From UBA8403 sp964455155 (GTDB lineage: Bacteria > Bacteroidota > Bacteroidia > Cytophagales > Amoebophilaceae), in assembly GCA_964455155.1 (NCBI GenBank), contig CAYVYH010000012.1:1-28418 (forward strand): a stretch of 28,418 nt of DNA, read 5' to 3'. The position numbers and the translations under genes are program-made. This document shows, in pieces, positions 7,500 to 15,526 of this stretch (position 1 is its first letter; every line of letters begins with the position of its first letter). The notes beneath the pieces were generated by a model. It saw only the letters and a program-made list of their open reading frames with translations, made no database searches and was not told where the DNA came from.

Positions 7500-9143
7500 A
7501 TGCGCCAAAAGCAACCATATGCTCCCATTATTCCCCAATCTAGGGACTGGCCTGTGGTGCAGCTTAACCAGCATCACCGGGCCTTTGTGCGGGCTGTGGT
7601 TGCCACATCGGTACAGACCCTGATGGCTACCCACTCAGAAACCAATACCCTGAGAGCCATGCTTCGTAAGGCTGCTGAGATGGAGCTTGTGCGTATAGAA
7701 AAAAAGCCCTGGAAGGTTGATCCTCCTGATGACGCAGCTTTTTGGGAGCGGGTGATTACCGCTTTAGAAGGCCAACGTGACGCAGTACTACTAGCTACCT
7801 TACACGAAATTGTCGAGCGTTATGCCCATGAAATCGCAGGGAGGTTTCGCATTTCGCATTATCGATTGGGACAACGGGCTGTTACCTATACGCTGGCGCG
7901 GTTATTAAATCCTATTAGCCTTAAGGGTGTACGTAATCCTTGGAGGATGCAGTCTCGGCTTCGGGAGAAGATTCATATCATAGGAGCTATTACGCCACTC
8001 AGAGAGCTAGCCCGGATAGGTACTGTAGTGATGGTGCCCACCCACGCTAGTCACCTTGATTCGCTCCTGATGGCTTGGGTGATCCATGTATTAGGCTTAC
8101 CACATTTTGTATACGGTGCAGGGCTCAACTTGTTCAACAGCAGGTTCTTTGCTTATTTCTTGAACAATCTGGGTACTTACAAAGTGGACCGCAGAAAGAA
8201 AAATGCGCCTTATCTCACCACACTCAAGACATATTCAAGTTTGACTTTGCAGTGGGGGTGCCATAGCCTATTCTACCCTGGGGGTACACGTTCTCGATCA
8301 GGTGCCCTAGAGCGGCAATTAAAGCTGGGTCTTTTGGGCACTGCTTTTGAAGCGCAGCAGCGCACCTATCAAGCCCAGGGGCGTGCTGCCCGCAAGATCT
8401 TTGTAGTGCCTGTGGTGCTTAACTACCATTGTGTGTTGGAAGCACCCCGTTTGATTAAAAGCCACTTGGCTGACCAGGGATTGCGTAGTGTACAAACTCC
8501 CTCTTCGCATGAGCTACTCAAGTTTGCTAACAACGTTTTTACTAAAGACTCCAGTGTCTTCGTATCCATTGGGCAGGCCATGGATTTGCTGGGCAATGCA
8601 GTGGATGAAGCGGGTAATAGCTATAATGCCCGGGGGGTGTACGTAGATACTTACCAACAACTCTTGGATACAGGGGCAACCATGGCTGTCGGAAAGCTGT
8701 ATGAAGACGATACCATCATGTTGGGGAAGGCTATCGTAAAGGCCTACTACAAGGCCAACTGTGTGCTTGCTAGCCATCTAATGGCTTTTGTCGCTTTTGA
8801 GCTTTTTAAGAAGCAGCATGCAGCGCTGTCTTTCCAGGCACTATTACAGCTCCCTCTAGAGAAACTTGTGATCCCTTATGAAACGCTAGAACACGCCTTT
8901 ACCCAACTGAGAGCTGTTGTCCTTGATCTGTACAAAGCGGGAAAGTTACAGGTGGAGCCTTCTTTGCAAACAGAGATCCTAGACACGTTGGTCCAGCAGG
9001 GACTTAATAACTTGGGTCTTTACCACAGTAAAAGACCTTTGCTCCAAAACCAAGTAGGCGATATAATCACCCAAGACCTAGGCACTTTGCTATACTACCA
9101 TAATAGACTACAAGGCTATGCCCTCGAAAAGTACATCTCGTAA
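7500..9143 (+). CDS. PlsB/PlsC-type glycerolphosphate acyltransferase
   Basis: A membrane-associated acyltransferase of glycerophospholipid synthesis, acylating glycerol 3-phosphate or 1-acyl-glycerol 3-phosphate. All four family blocks are visible (numbered from ATG 7500, 547 residues): block I HASHLD at 182-187 with catalytic His182 and Asp187; block II GTYKVDRRKK near 224-233; block III LFYPGGTRSRSG near 257-268 binding the phosphate; and block IV VVPVVLNY near 302-309. The length, about twice that of PlsC, and the extra N- and C-terminal regions suit a PlsB-like enzyme. The frame is open back to a TTG at 7446, but ATG 7500 gives the N-terminus expected for relatives (IIPQSRDWP soon after the start). 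It overlaps gpsA by 26 bases; the neighbour makes the glycerol 3-phosphate substrate, which supports the assignment. Whether it acts at sn-1, sn-2 or both is not decidable here. Confidence 0.88.
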   Translation: MRQKQPYAPIIPQSRDWPVVQLNQHHRAFVRAVVATSVQTLMATHSETNTLRAMLRKAAEMELVRIEKKPWKVDPPDDAAFWERVITALEGQRDAVLLATLHEIVERYAHEIAGRFRISHYRLGQRAVTYTLARLLNPISLKGVRNPWRMQSRLREKIHIIGAITPLRELARIGTVVMVPTHASHLDSLLMAWVIHVLGLPHFVYGAGLNLFNSRFFAYFLNNLGTYKVDRRKKNAPYLTTLKTYSSLTLQWGCHSLFYPGGTRSRSGALERQLKLGLLGTAFEAQQRTYQAQGRAARKIFVVPVVLNYHCVLEAPRLIKSHLADQGLRSVQTPSSHELLKFANNVFTKDSSVFVSIGQAMDLLGNAVDEAGNSYNARGVYVDTYQQLLDTGATMAVGKLYEDDTIMLGKAIVKAYYKANCVLASHLMAFVAFELFKKQHAALSFQALLQLPLEKLVIPYETLEHAFTQLRAVVLDLYKAGKLQVEPSLQTEILDTLVQQGLNNLGLYHSKRPLLQNQVGDIITQDLGTLLYYHNRLQGYALEKYIS

Positions 9144-10170
9144 GCAAGTTGGCGTAATTGGTGCAGGCAATTTTGGCACAGCAGTAGCCAATCTACTGGC
9201 ACACAATGCCGATGTGCTCCTGTACGTACACAGACAAGATCATACTCAGGATACACAGCCAACACCTACTGCTGGGGGCTATCCACTGGCTCCTAATGTC
9301 ACCACTACTTACCACTTAGCAGAGGTGGCTCAGTACTGCACCGTGCTCTTTCCCATTGTGCCTTCTGAAGTATTCAGAACCATGATGCGGCAGTTGGCAC
9401 CTTGGCTTAAGCCTGACCACGTGCTCATCCACGGTACCAAAGGATTGGATGTGTGTTGGCCAAAGGATGTTGGCTCAGATGTGCCTACGTTGACTAGAAA
9501 AGAGGTGAAGACTATGAGCGAAGTGATCCAAGAAGAAAGTGTTGTACACCGGGTGGGCTGTTTGGCAGGGCCTAATTTATCCCGGGAGTTAGCCCAAGGA
9601 CAGCCTGCTGCCACGGTAGTGGCTAGTCCTTGGGAAACAGTCGTTGCCCAAGGTCAGCAGCTCTTGCGTAGCCATCATTTTCAAGTCTACGGCAGTACAG
9701 ATATGCTGGGAGTGGAGTTATGTGGTGTTTTAAAAAATATCGTAGCCATTGGGGCGGGTTGTCTGAGTGGGTTGGGTTACGGAGAGAATGCCAAAAGTCT
9801 CTGGATGAGTCGAGGTATGGTGGAGATGATTCACATTGGACAAGCCATGGGGGCTACCGTAAGGCCATTTCTGGGGCTAGCTGGGGTGGGCGATTTGATC
9901 GCTACTTGTACTAGCAGTCTGAGCAGAAACCATACTCTCGGTTATCGCCTCGCACAGGGTGCCACACCGTACCAGCTTATGCAAACGGGGGAAACTACTG
10001 AGGGTATTCATACTGTAAAGATTATCCGTAGCCTTGCCAGCCACTATCAATTGCGTACACCTATCATCGAACTGATGTACCGTGTACTCTTCGAAGATCT
10101 GGCTGTGCAAGAAGCCATACGACATTTTATGAAGTACCCTCTCAATGATGTGGATGTAGATTTTCTTTGA
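9118..10170 (+). CDS. gpsA: NAD(P)+-dependent glycerol-3-phosphate dehydrogenase
   Basis: This cytosolic enzyme reduces dihydroxyacetone phosphate to sn-glycerol 3-phosphate, the phospholipid backbone precursor. The 350-residue protein has an N-terminal Rossmann fold with GVIGAGNFG (residues 12-20), the GTKGLD segment near 110, AGPNLSREL near 151-159 (the GP[SN] family motif) and the catalytic lysine in CGVLKNIVAIGAG (Lys206). The substrate-binding region includes GVGDLIATC (Asp259) and SRNHTLGYRLAQG (Arg270, Asn271). The insertion with KTMSEVIQEES near 131-142 is typical of Bacteroidota relatives. The start at 9118 lies inside the end of the acyltransferase gene, so the two are translationally coupled or at least in one operon. 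No strong terminator follows; the neighbour on the other side is convergent. Confidence 0.95.
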   Translation: MPSKSTSRKQVGVIGAGNFGTAVANLLAHNADVLLYVHRQDHTQDTQPTPTAGGYPLAPNVTTTYHLAEVAQYCTVLFPIVPSEVFRTMMRQLAPWLKPDHVLIHGTKGLDVCWPKDVGSDVPTLTRKEVKTMSEVIQEESVVHRVGCLAGPNLSRELAQGQPAATVVASPWETVVAQGQQLLRSHHFQVYGSTDMLGVELCGVLKNIVAIGAGCLSGLGYGENAKSLWMSRGMVEMIHIGQAMGATVRPFLGLAGVGDLIATCTSSLSRNHTLGYRLAQGATPYQLMQTGETTEGIHTVKIIRSLASHYQLRTPIIELMYRVLFEDLAVQEAIRHFMKYPLNDVDVDFL

Positions 10171-10236
10171 CGTTTTGGTTGTTAGATAAAACACGTTTTT
10201 GGGTCACAGCACCCTATCACGTGCACAATCAACATG

Positions 10237-10614
10237 TCAATACATACGTTTCATCCGCTCAGACTCTTTCTGAGTCAGCAGCACGCGTAGTTTCTGTCCA
10301 CTTAAGGCACCCAAGCCACCCACGATACCACCCACTAAACCTGTGAGTAAGATCAGCAAGGTGGTGCTTTGGAAGCCTAGCAGTGGAGCCACCTTGGCAG
10401 AGAGTATGGCATTGGTGCGCACGTCAATCAGGGTGGCTGTTACCATCCAAAGTAGACTGGTAGCAGTGAAGCCACCCAAGTAGGCTGTGACGCTATTCAG
10501 GGGCAGGCACGTAGCCACAATAGCTGCACAAACACCAATGGTCCACCAAGGCAAAAATTGCTCTGCTATATAGCACATCAAGATTGTCAGGAATACTTGA
10601 ATCAAAAATTTCAT
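10237..10614 (-). CDS. Conserved small integral membrane protein, function unknown
   Basis: A 125-residue protein with about four hydrophobic helices: residues 2-20, 23-40, 45-62 and a glycine-rich one near 82-105 (LLILLTGLVGGIVGGLGAL). It ends in a basic, cytoplasmic-looking tail (SGQKLRVLLTQKESERMKRMY). The pattern FLPWW after the first helix, an ILSAKVAPLLG linker and the GGxxGGxxAL helix resemble an uncharacterised family that I recall from Bacteroidota, so it is likely a real gene. It follows the penicillin-acylase gene on the same strand after 98 bases and may be read through from it. No catalytic motif is visible, so no function is proposed. Confidence 0.7.
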   Translation of the reverse strand: MKFLIQVFLTILMCYIAEQFLPWWTIGVCAAIVATCLPLNSVTAYLGGFTATSLLWMVTATLIDVRTNAILSAKVAPLLGFQSTTLLILLTGLVGGIVGGLGALSGQKLRVLLTQKESERMKRMY

Positions 10615-10712
10615 AGTTTCTTATGTTAATTGTGTGATGGTGCCCGCCCAGCATATAAAAATTGGGGAGTAGCTCTTGGGAACGGAGCTGGTGACGGGTA
10701 CCCACTTGGCCT

Positions 10713-13121
10713 TCACAGTGTGGGCCGTAGTGTTAGCGTACAAGCTTCATCTGTGTATGATGCATCGGTGTCAATGGTGACAGGTATGTACTGCCCCTGG
10801 CGCCAAGACTCTACAAAACTTGTATAATGCGGGCTACCTGGGTTGCCTGACTGACCTCCTGGATAAATGAACCAGCCTTTTGGCTGGTTCCCCAGTTCGA
10901 CGACCAAACGCATAGAGGCTCCTCGGTTACCTGCATTGGCGTTCAAAACATGTACTCCGCCACTTATCTGAAGATTATCTAATCCAAAAGAAGTAATGTT
11001 CGCCAGGTGGTTGATAAATACTCGCCGGTAGTCGCCCCATCGGTAAGGCTTCTGGTGTTTTGCTCGCCACACTTCCAGTGCTTGTATGCCTGCTATAAAA
11101 GCAGCATGAATCAACTCTCCCACGGTAGCATACGTTCCTAGGTCTAGGTGAGGGCTACGAGGATGGTACTTTAAAATCTCTATGGTACGGTAAAAACAAG
11201 GCGTTGGAATGGCAAATTCTCTATTTTGAAGCGGTTCCCAAAGCTTTGCATGGAGCTGCTCTTGCCAAGCCTGAAAGATGGAGGGAGCTAGCTGGTCTAC
11301 TTCGTTACAATAGTCCCAGTCTAAGAGTATTTGATAAGCAGCTTTTTGCTCCTCGTCAAGCTGATGGGTATTGACATTTTTGAGCAGTAATGGTAAACTC
11401 TCCTGCGCGGCTAGGTTATGGTTGTCATTTTGCAATTGCATCATCGCCTTTTCATCGACTCCCTTGAGTTGGCACAAGACCTGACTGGCTCTTCTGTTGC
11501 GGTAGTGTTCCTCTTCGTAATGGTGGTAGTGGTATGGGTAGTACTCGTCTGTAGATCGCTCGTTGGCCGAGCTAACGAAGCCACTAGCAGGGTTCAGGAT
11601 TTTAGGGTTATGTTCCTTAGGAACATAACCCTGCCATTCGTATGCCGCTGTGTTGCCCGGCATGATAAACCGTCCTTGCCCTTTCCATTGCATTGGCGCA
11701 CGTCCTGCTATACAAATGCCAATGTCATTACTGGCAGCAGCAAAAGAAAAATTTTGACTTGGAACATGATAGTGTTGCAGTGCCTCCTCGAAGTCTTTGA
11801 AATTTCTAGCCCGGTTGAGGAGATAGAAAGTGAGCAACTCCTTGCCAGGGTGGTGTCCCAACCATTTCATGGCGAGATAGCTCCGCTCTTGACAACCTGA
11901 AAATTGGTCATCATAGACTATGGGCCCAAAGTGGGTGTATATGACGGTATCATAAAAAGTATTGCTGCCTCTTACTTTGATTGTTTCCGTCACCCGCTGT
12001 GTTTTGAGAAGTAGGTTGTCATAGTGGTATTCCTGTTTTTTTTCATCTTTGAAGTCGATAACGTGCCAATTTTTCACATTTCTAGCTGCGTTGGTGACCC
12101 CCCAAGCGATAGATTCATTGAAGCCTACCGCCACTGCTGGAAGTCCTGGAATAGTTCCCCCAAAGACATTGACAGTGGGAGATTGTAGGTGCATGCCGTA
12201 CCAAATCGAAGGTAATTGCATCACCAGGTGTGGGTCATTGGCCAAGTAAGGGGTACCCTTAGCAGTTCTTTTCCCGGATATTGCCCAACTGTTACTACCA
12301 CTAGCTCGGTTGCTTTGAGGTGGGCCGATCTGCGTTCTTTGCTGTGGTATTTGCAAGGGAACTGGAGGCTTAACGGCGATTGGCGTGAAGTTCCATGGCG
12401 TGTTTCTGGGAATCACAGGTTCAGATTTTTCAAAATAAGCTGGAAAAAGAAAGTCAAACTTCTCCTTGCCCAACTGATGTAAGGCGTTGGTATTCTCGAT
12501 ACTATTGTCACTTCCACAGAGGTCGTCAATCATGTGCACCATCATCAAGGCAACTTTCAGGGGTGTCCAGGGTTCGGGGTGGTAGTTAAGCAGTTTGTAT
12601 TCAAGAGGTAAATCTTTGTAGGATAATGTATGAATGTAGGCATTGACACCTGCCACGTAGGCGTGGACAACGTTGCGCAGCGTGTGATCTTTTTCTATTT
12701 CTGCTAAGGCATTTTGGGCAGCATAGAGATTACCCTTGCGACGCTGTAACCGATCGAAGTCAAGGGCTTTTGAACCTACGATTTCTGCTATGCGGCCTGC
12801 TGCTGCATAGACCTGAAAATCCATTTGCCACAGTCGGTGCAGTGCCGTTACGTAGCCTTGTGCGAAGTACAAGTCTTCGTCGTGCTGCGCAATGATGTGG
12901 GGAATGAGGTGCTTGTCAAACCGAACGGTGACGCATGCTTGTAGCCCAGGCAAGGACAGACCCTTTGGTAGATTGATGGACTGTGTCTCTGCATTTTGCC
13001 AGACACCCTGAAACGGGTCTAGGCACTTACCTAATGGAGGTAGGTTGCGTATGCTAACATTGAGTAGTGTGGTGAGGGATACCGTGAGTGCGACAGTAAA
13101 GAAAAGATTTCTCTTATTCAT
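10713..13121 (-). CDS. Penicillin-acylase family (Ntn) amidohydrolase
   Basis: An 802-residue precursor of the N-terminal-nucleophile amidase superfamily that includes penicillin G acylase, acyl-homoserine-lactone acylases and related amidases. These are self-cleaving periplasmic enzymes. The N-terminus has a short charged start and hydrophobic segment (residues 6-22) acting as export signal or anchor. The alpha-chain region has RFDKHLIPHIIAQHDEDLYFAQGYV and LHRLWQMDF, hallmark segments near 67-102. The autoproteolysis site is GSNSW at 275-279: Ser276 becomes the N-terminal nucleophile of the beta chain. The beta chain shows LANDPHL near 293-299, VAVGFNESIAWGVTN near 321-335 and the family's C-terminal GGQSGNPGSPHY. 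Length is normal and all key parts are present. The substrate is unknown; acyl-homoserine lactone or peptide-type amides are both possible. Confidence 0.9.
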   Translation of the reverse strand: MNKRNLFFTVALTVSLTTLLNVSIRNLPPLGKCLDPFQGVWQNAETQSINLPKGLSLPGLQACVTVRFDKHLIPHIIAQHDEDLYFAQGYVTALHRLWQMDFQVYAAAGRIAEIVGSKALDFDRLQRRKGNLYAAQNALAEIEKDHTLRNVVHAYVAGVNAYIHTLSYKDLPLEYKLLNYHPEPWTPLKVALMMVHMIDDLCGSDNSIENTNALHQLGKEKFDFLFPAYFEKSEPVIPRNTPWNFTPIAVKPPVPLQIPQQRTQIGPPQSNRASGSNSWAISGKRTAKGTPYLANDPHLVMQLPSIWYGMHLQSPTVNVFGGTIPGLPAVAVGFNESIAWGVTNAARNVKNWHVIDFKDEKKQEYHYDNLLLKTQRVTETIKVRGSNTFYDTVIYTHFGPIVYDDQFSGCQERSYLAMKWLGHHPGKELLTFYLLNRARNFKDFEEALQHYHVPSQNFSFAAASNDIGICIAGRAPMQWKGQGRFIMPGNTAAYEWQGYVPKEHNPKILNPASGFVSSANERSTDEYYPYHYHHYEEEHYRNRRASQVLCQLKGVDEKAMMQLQNDNHNLAAQESLPLLLKNVNTHQLDEEQKAAYQILLDWDYCNEVDQLAPSIFQAWQEQLHAKLWEPLQNREFAIPTPCFYRTIEILKYHPRSPHLDLGTYATVGELIHAAFIAGIQALEVWRAKHQKPYRWGDYRRVFINHLANITSFGLDNLQISGGVHVLNANAGNRGASMRLVVELGNQPKGWFIYPGGQSGNPGSPHYTSFVESWRQGQYIPVTIDTDASYTDEACTLTLRPTL

Positions 13122-13191
13122 GGTAGTTGGTTACAATGGGTGACCGTGCTGTGGCTGTGTCGATAATGTCAGAGGTTGTAAAAAAGAGATG

Positions 13192-13199
13192 CAAAGGTA
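13192..13199 (-). promoter_or_regulatory. Bacteroidota-type -7 box for the penicillin-acylase gene
   Basis: Reading the minus strand, TACCTTTG at 13199-13192 is a perfect TAnnTTTG box, placing the transcript start near 13185 and giving an untranslated leader of about 64 bases before the ATG at 13121. The matching upstream TTG is imperfect: GTT is found at about the right distance. Confidence 0.5.
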
Positions 13200-13286
13200 A
13201 TGATTTCTCGTGGTATGAACAGTGATGTATGTATCTATTGATCGTCTTGGGGAGTGCCAACACAGTCTACATCACAAATTTCGGGC

Positions 13287-13323
13287 ACAAAAAAAGCCCG
13301 AGAGTATCTCGGGCTTTTTTTGT
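13287..13323 (-). terminator. Strong rho-independent terminator of the DcaP-like porin gene
   Basis: GCCCGAGA (13296-13303) pairs with TCTCGGGC (13307-13314) around a 3-base loop, flanked by seven A and seven T. On the minus strand it follows the porin stop codon at 13341 by 17 bases. The symmetric A/T runs would let it act in both directions, but no plus-strand gene feeds into it. Confidence 0.92.
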
Positions 13324-13340
13324 AGCGCCTTGTTAAATTG

Positions 13341-14492
13341 TTAAAGCTCGAAACCAAGCACTGCTTGCACGCGGTGCGCATCTCTTAGATCTCCTCCGAT
13401 GTTTTTTCTCACGCCAAACAAGTATTCTGCCCCTATCTTAATCTGCTCCGTAGGATGGTAGAATAGGTTGACAGAAGCCACATGTCCATATTGATAAGCA
13501 TCCTGCTCTCGCCCGCTGGTTGTTGTGGATACGAACCTATAGGCTGCCTCTGAGTGCAACTCAGGTAACCATTTGTGGGTAATACCCACACCAACACCGA
13601 TGGCATCCAAAGTCTCGCGGGTTGATGTCTCATCCCCTGTTGCGTAAACAGTGTTAACCTCTTTCTCCAACTCCCCTAGATCTGCCATGTAGCTGCCTAT
13701 ACCCTGGCCATAGACTCCTTGAAGCTTGAACGAACTCTTCTCAGGAATCAGCTGCAGCGCTGTGCTGATGCTAACGCCGTAAGCAGGTATGTAAACATCT
13801 GCCTTGGTGTTTTTGTTGTGGTACTCCAGAACTCTGAACAACCCACCTACTTGTACGTGCCAAGATTCTTTTTGCTCATATCTCACATTGGCACTCACAG
13901 CAGGCACATTTTTATGGGGTTGTAAGCCTTTCTTATCTCTGTCTGCTTTCTCAGCCTTCGGGTATATCACTAAATCAGGCGCTTCCTCAATAGCCAACGC
14001 ATAGTTAAATGATGCGCTTGGCTGGTATCGCCATCGTACTTGTACGAATCGACCGTTCACCAGGCCGCAAGCATCTGGATCGCAGAAGTTACTCGTAGCC
14101 TTCCCTACTCTTAACCCTTTAAAGTCTGCATATACACTTCCGAGTGCTACGTTCTCTCGCAGGTTGGTTTGTACCACCAGTTTCACACTTTCCTTGCCTG
14201 GAAGGGGTAACTCTTTTTCTACATTCAATGTGGCACTGGTAATATCGAAAATAGACCGCTTTCTGTTGTTGACGTCACTCTGCATGGGTATGGTGGCAGG
14301 TCCAAAGCCGGGCGCTGCATAGTAGTTTCTGATGTCGTAAGCCCCGCGTGCTTCAAATGAGACCCCGACTTTGAGCGTGCTGCTGGGCCCGTCTTCGGAT
14401 ATGAATGCACGATCCTCCTGTGCAGTGGCCACTGAGGCACTACTACCTACTAGTAGCCCTGCTAGCCACATCAACTTTTGTAGTTTTTTCAT
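13341..14492 (-). CDS. DcaP-like outer-membrane porin
   Basis: A 383-residue outer-membrane protein with a classic signal peptide (MKKLQKL, hydrophobic core, cleavage probably after TAQ near residue 25). The mature part has the features of DcaP-like trimeric porins: an N-terminal strand with GVSFEARGAYD, two early strands of the type LKLVVQTNLREN and SVYADFKGLRVGKATSNFCDPDA (the G-x-x-x-S-x-F-x-D-P-D-A segment, about residues 128-142, is characteristic), and many alternating beta strands ending in VQAVLGFEL with a near-terminal Phe. Such porins carry negatively charged small solutes across the outer membrane; the substrate here is unknown. It is a single-gene unit bounded downstream by a strong terminator. 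Upstream on the minus strand, TTGACT-N17-TAAAGT lies within 60 bases of the start, a possible but weak promoter. Confidence 0.8.
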   Translation of the reverse strand: MKKLQKLMWLAGLLVGSSASVATAQEDRAFISEDGPSSTLKVGVSFEARGAYDIRNYYAAPGFGPATIPMQSDVNNRKRSIFDITSATLNVEKELPLPGKESVKLVVQTNLRENVALGSVYADFKGLRVGKATSNFCDPDACGLVNGRFVQVRWRYQPSASFNYALAIEEAPDLVIYPKAEKADRDKKGLQPHKNVPAVSANVRYEQKESWHVQVGGLFRVLEYHNKNTKADVYIPAYGVSISTALQLIPEKSSFKLQGVYGQGIGSYMADLGELEKEVNTVYATGDETSTRETLDAIGVGVGITHKWLPELHSEAAYRFVSTTTSGREQDAYQYGHVASVNLFYHPTEQIKIGAEYLFGVRKNIGGDLRDAHRVQAVLGFEL

Positions 14493-14679
14493 GTTAATCG
14501 GTTTTTAAGGGTTTAAGGGTTATAAAACCACACTTTATGCATTAAACTCGGAAAAGTCAACAAGAAACGCACCTCGCTCCACAGGTGAGCCGCAATAAGC
14601 TTACATGAAACTTAGCCAAGGCGAAGCCGCCGTAGCGGCCAAAGGTTTGAGACCTTTACATGAGAAATCTACCAATTAA
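14493..14679. other. Intergenic region upstream of the DcaP-like porin
   Basis: No gene is seen. The stretch contains GCCGC-CGTA-GCGGC near 14625-14638 and a perfect hairpin AAAGGT 14641-14646 / ACCTTT 14652-14657, neither followed by a T-run. A minus-strand frame at 14656-14868 has no recognisable features and is antisense to the transposase-like fragment. Confidence 0.35.
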
Positions 14680-14874
14680 GGTGTATTCCAACAGCTTGAT
14701 GCTGTTGCTCACTGCTTCATGGACATGTGTCATTCCCTCCAATTCTCCCTGAAAAAGGAAATAACACAATATGACTGCAAGGAAATCCCCCTGGTTAGCT
14801 GCGAAAATATTCACTTGGGAGATCCTATGCCATACAAAGGACTCAGTTCTTGCGGCACTGATGCCCAAGTTTGA
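14680..14874 (+). pseudogene. Degenerate transposase-like fragment, copy B
   Basis: A 64-codon plus-strand frame without a proper start (in-frame TAA at 14677-14679), ending at TGA 14872-14874. Its middle matches the minus-strand frame near 3383-3480: FSLKKEITQYDCKEIPL here, FSLKRGISQHTRKEIFL there. It continues into P-L-V-S-C-E-N-I-H-L and, eight residues later, Y-K-G-L-S-S. This spacing recalls the [SF]-P-V-x-x-C-x-N-I-R-I ... Y-R-G-x-x-A-S pattern around the first catalytic Asp of IS982-like transposases. The Asp itself appears lost (Lys/Glu in its place), so this would be a decayed relic. DNA around CAACAGC 14689-14695 / GCTGTTG 14701-14707 also forms a hairpin. Family assignment is tentative. 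Confidence 0.4.
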
Positions 14875-14901
14875 CCAAAATAAAATAAAAATATAAATTT
14901 G
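14870..14901 (+). promoter_or_regulatory. Bacteroidota housekeeping promoter for the tRNA-tufA operon
   Basis: TTTG at 14870-14873 (-33 element) is followed after exactly 20 bases by TAAATTTG at 14894-14901, a perfect TAnnTTTG -7 box. The spacer is A/T-rich. Transcription should begin near 14907, about 78 bases before tRNA-Tyr. This is the best promoter match in the window and fits a strongly expressed stable-RNA operon. Confidence 0.8.
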
Positions 14902-14984
14902 CAGATACTCGTGTGTGCCGCCACATTGATGATGTCATAAGTAAAGTCTGAGCGTGCGTGCTGTCTTGGTGTTGTGTGGTTTAG

Positions 14985-15067
14985 GGGGAGGTGCCAGAGT
15001 GGTTAAATGGGGCGGACTGTAAATCCGCTGCTTCGCGGCTACGCAGGTTCGAATCCTGCCCTCCCCA
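14985..15067 (+). tRNA. tRNA-Tyr (anticodon GTA)
   Basis: A class II tRNA with a long variable arm. The acceptor stem GGGGAGG (14985-14991) pairs with CCTCCCC (15060-15066), with discriminator A at 15067. The anticodon loop CTGTAAA is in the GGCGGA/TCCGC arm, giving anticodon GTA. The T arm GCAGGTTCGAATCCTGC is canonical. The 3' CCA is not encoded. Confidence 0.97.
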
Positions 15068-15239
15068 CATGTTCATGCAACACTGGCTTCTTATGATCAT
15101 GGTGGTGTCGTGCATTAAAAGACGGGGTTGCGGTCTTGGCTGTGAGGTGAGGTTGGTTAGGTAAAATAAAGGCCAAAGCGTAAATTGCGCGGGATGTTGG
15201 TCAATAAGATTTGACCACTGATCAGCGTCCTGATGACCA
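15068..15239. other. 172-base spacer between tRNA-Tyr and tRNA-Gly
   Basis: An unusually long spacer for a tRNA cluster, with no gene. TGGTCAA (15198-15204) pairs with TTGACCA (15211-15217) around a 6-base loop. A second TGACCA at 15234-15239, directly before tRNA-Gly, could compete for the same arm. No complete promoter was found. Confidence 0.4.
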
Positions 15240-15312
15240 GCGGAAGTAGCTCAATTGGTAGAGCGACAGCCTTCCAAGCTGTAGGTCGCGAGTTCGACTC
15301 TCGTCTTCCGCT
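15240..15312 (+). tRNA. tRNA-Gly (anticodon TCC)
   Basis: The acceptor GCGGAAG (15240-15246) pairs with CTTCCGC (15305-15311); discriminator T at 15312. The anticodon loop CTTCCAA within CAGC/GCTG gives anticodon TCC. D arm GCTCAATTGGTAGAGC and T arm GCGAGTTCGACTCTCGT are intact. CCA is not encoded. Confidence 0.97.
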
Positions 15313-15330
15313 CTTTACTCTTTACAAAAG

Positions 15331-15402
15331 GCCGATGTAGCTCAGCGGTAGAGTACTTCCTTGGTAAGGAAGGGGTCACGGGTTCAAATCCCGTCATTGG
15401 CT
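15331..15402 (+). tRNA. tRNA-Thr (anticodon GGT)
   Basis: The acceptor GCCGATG (15331-15337) pairs with CATTGGC (15395-15401) including one G-T pair; discriminator T at 15402. The anticodon arm CTTCC-TTGGTAA-GGAAG gives anticodon GGT. The T arm CGGGTTCAAATCCCG is canonical. CCA is not encoded. It is the last tRNA before tufA. Confidence 0.96.
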
Positions 15403-15442
15403 CAGCGAGCGGTTTGTTGGGTTGATTGGGTAGGTCCGGGTA

Positions 15443-15459
15443 AAAGCAAAGCTTGCTTT
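15443..15459 (+). other. Hairpin in the tufA leader
   Basis: AAAGCAA (15443-15449) pairs with TTGCTTT (15453-15459) around a 3-base loop, then CC. It lies between tRNA-Thr and tufA and has only three T at its end, so a processing or attenuation element is more likely than a full terminator. Confidence 0.35.
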
Positions 15460-15526
15460 CCTCACGTGCTACGTTGTGCCACTTTAGTACTATATTCGTT
15501 CCATCAAAAAGCAAAAAAAATTAGAC

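Noticed and set aside
10171..10200. Possible terminator between gpsA and the convergent membrane-protein gene (GTTTT/AAAAC then TTTTT)
   Set aside because: The stem is only five A-T-rich pairs with an 11-base loop; not stable enough to call.
11418..11900. 160-codon plus-strand frame inside the penicillin-acylase gene
   Set aside because: It lies wholly antisense to a complete, well-conserved gene and resembles nothing known.
14656..14868. 70-codon minus-strand frame near the tRNA cluster
   Set aside because: Antisense to transposase-like copy B, with no recognisable features of its own.
15480..15512. TATATTCG as a -7 box for a separate tufA promoter
   Set aside because: The nearest TTG is only 14 bases upstream rather than 19-21, so the pair does not fit the consensus.
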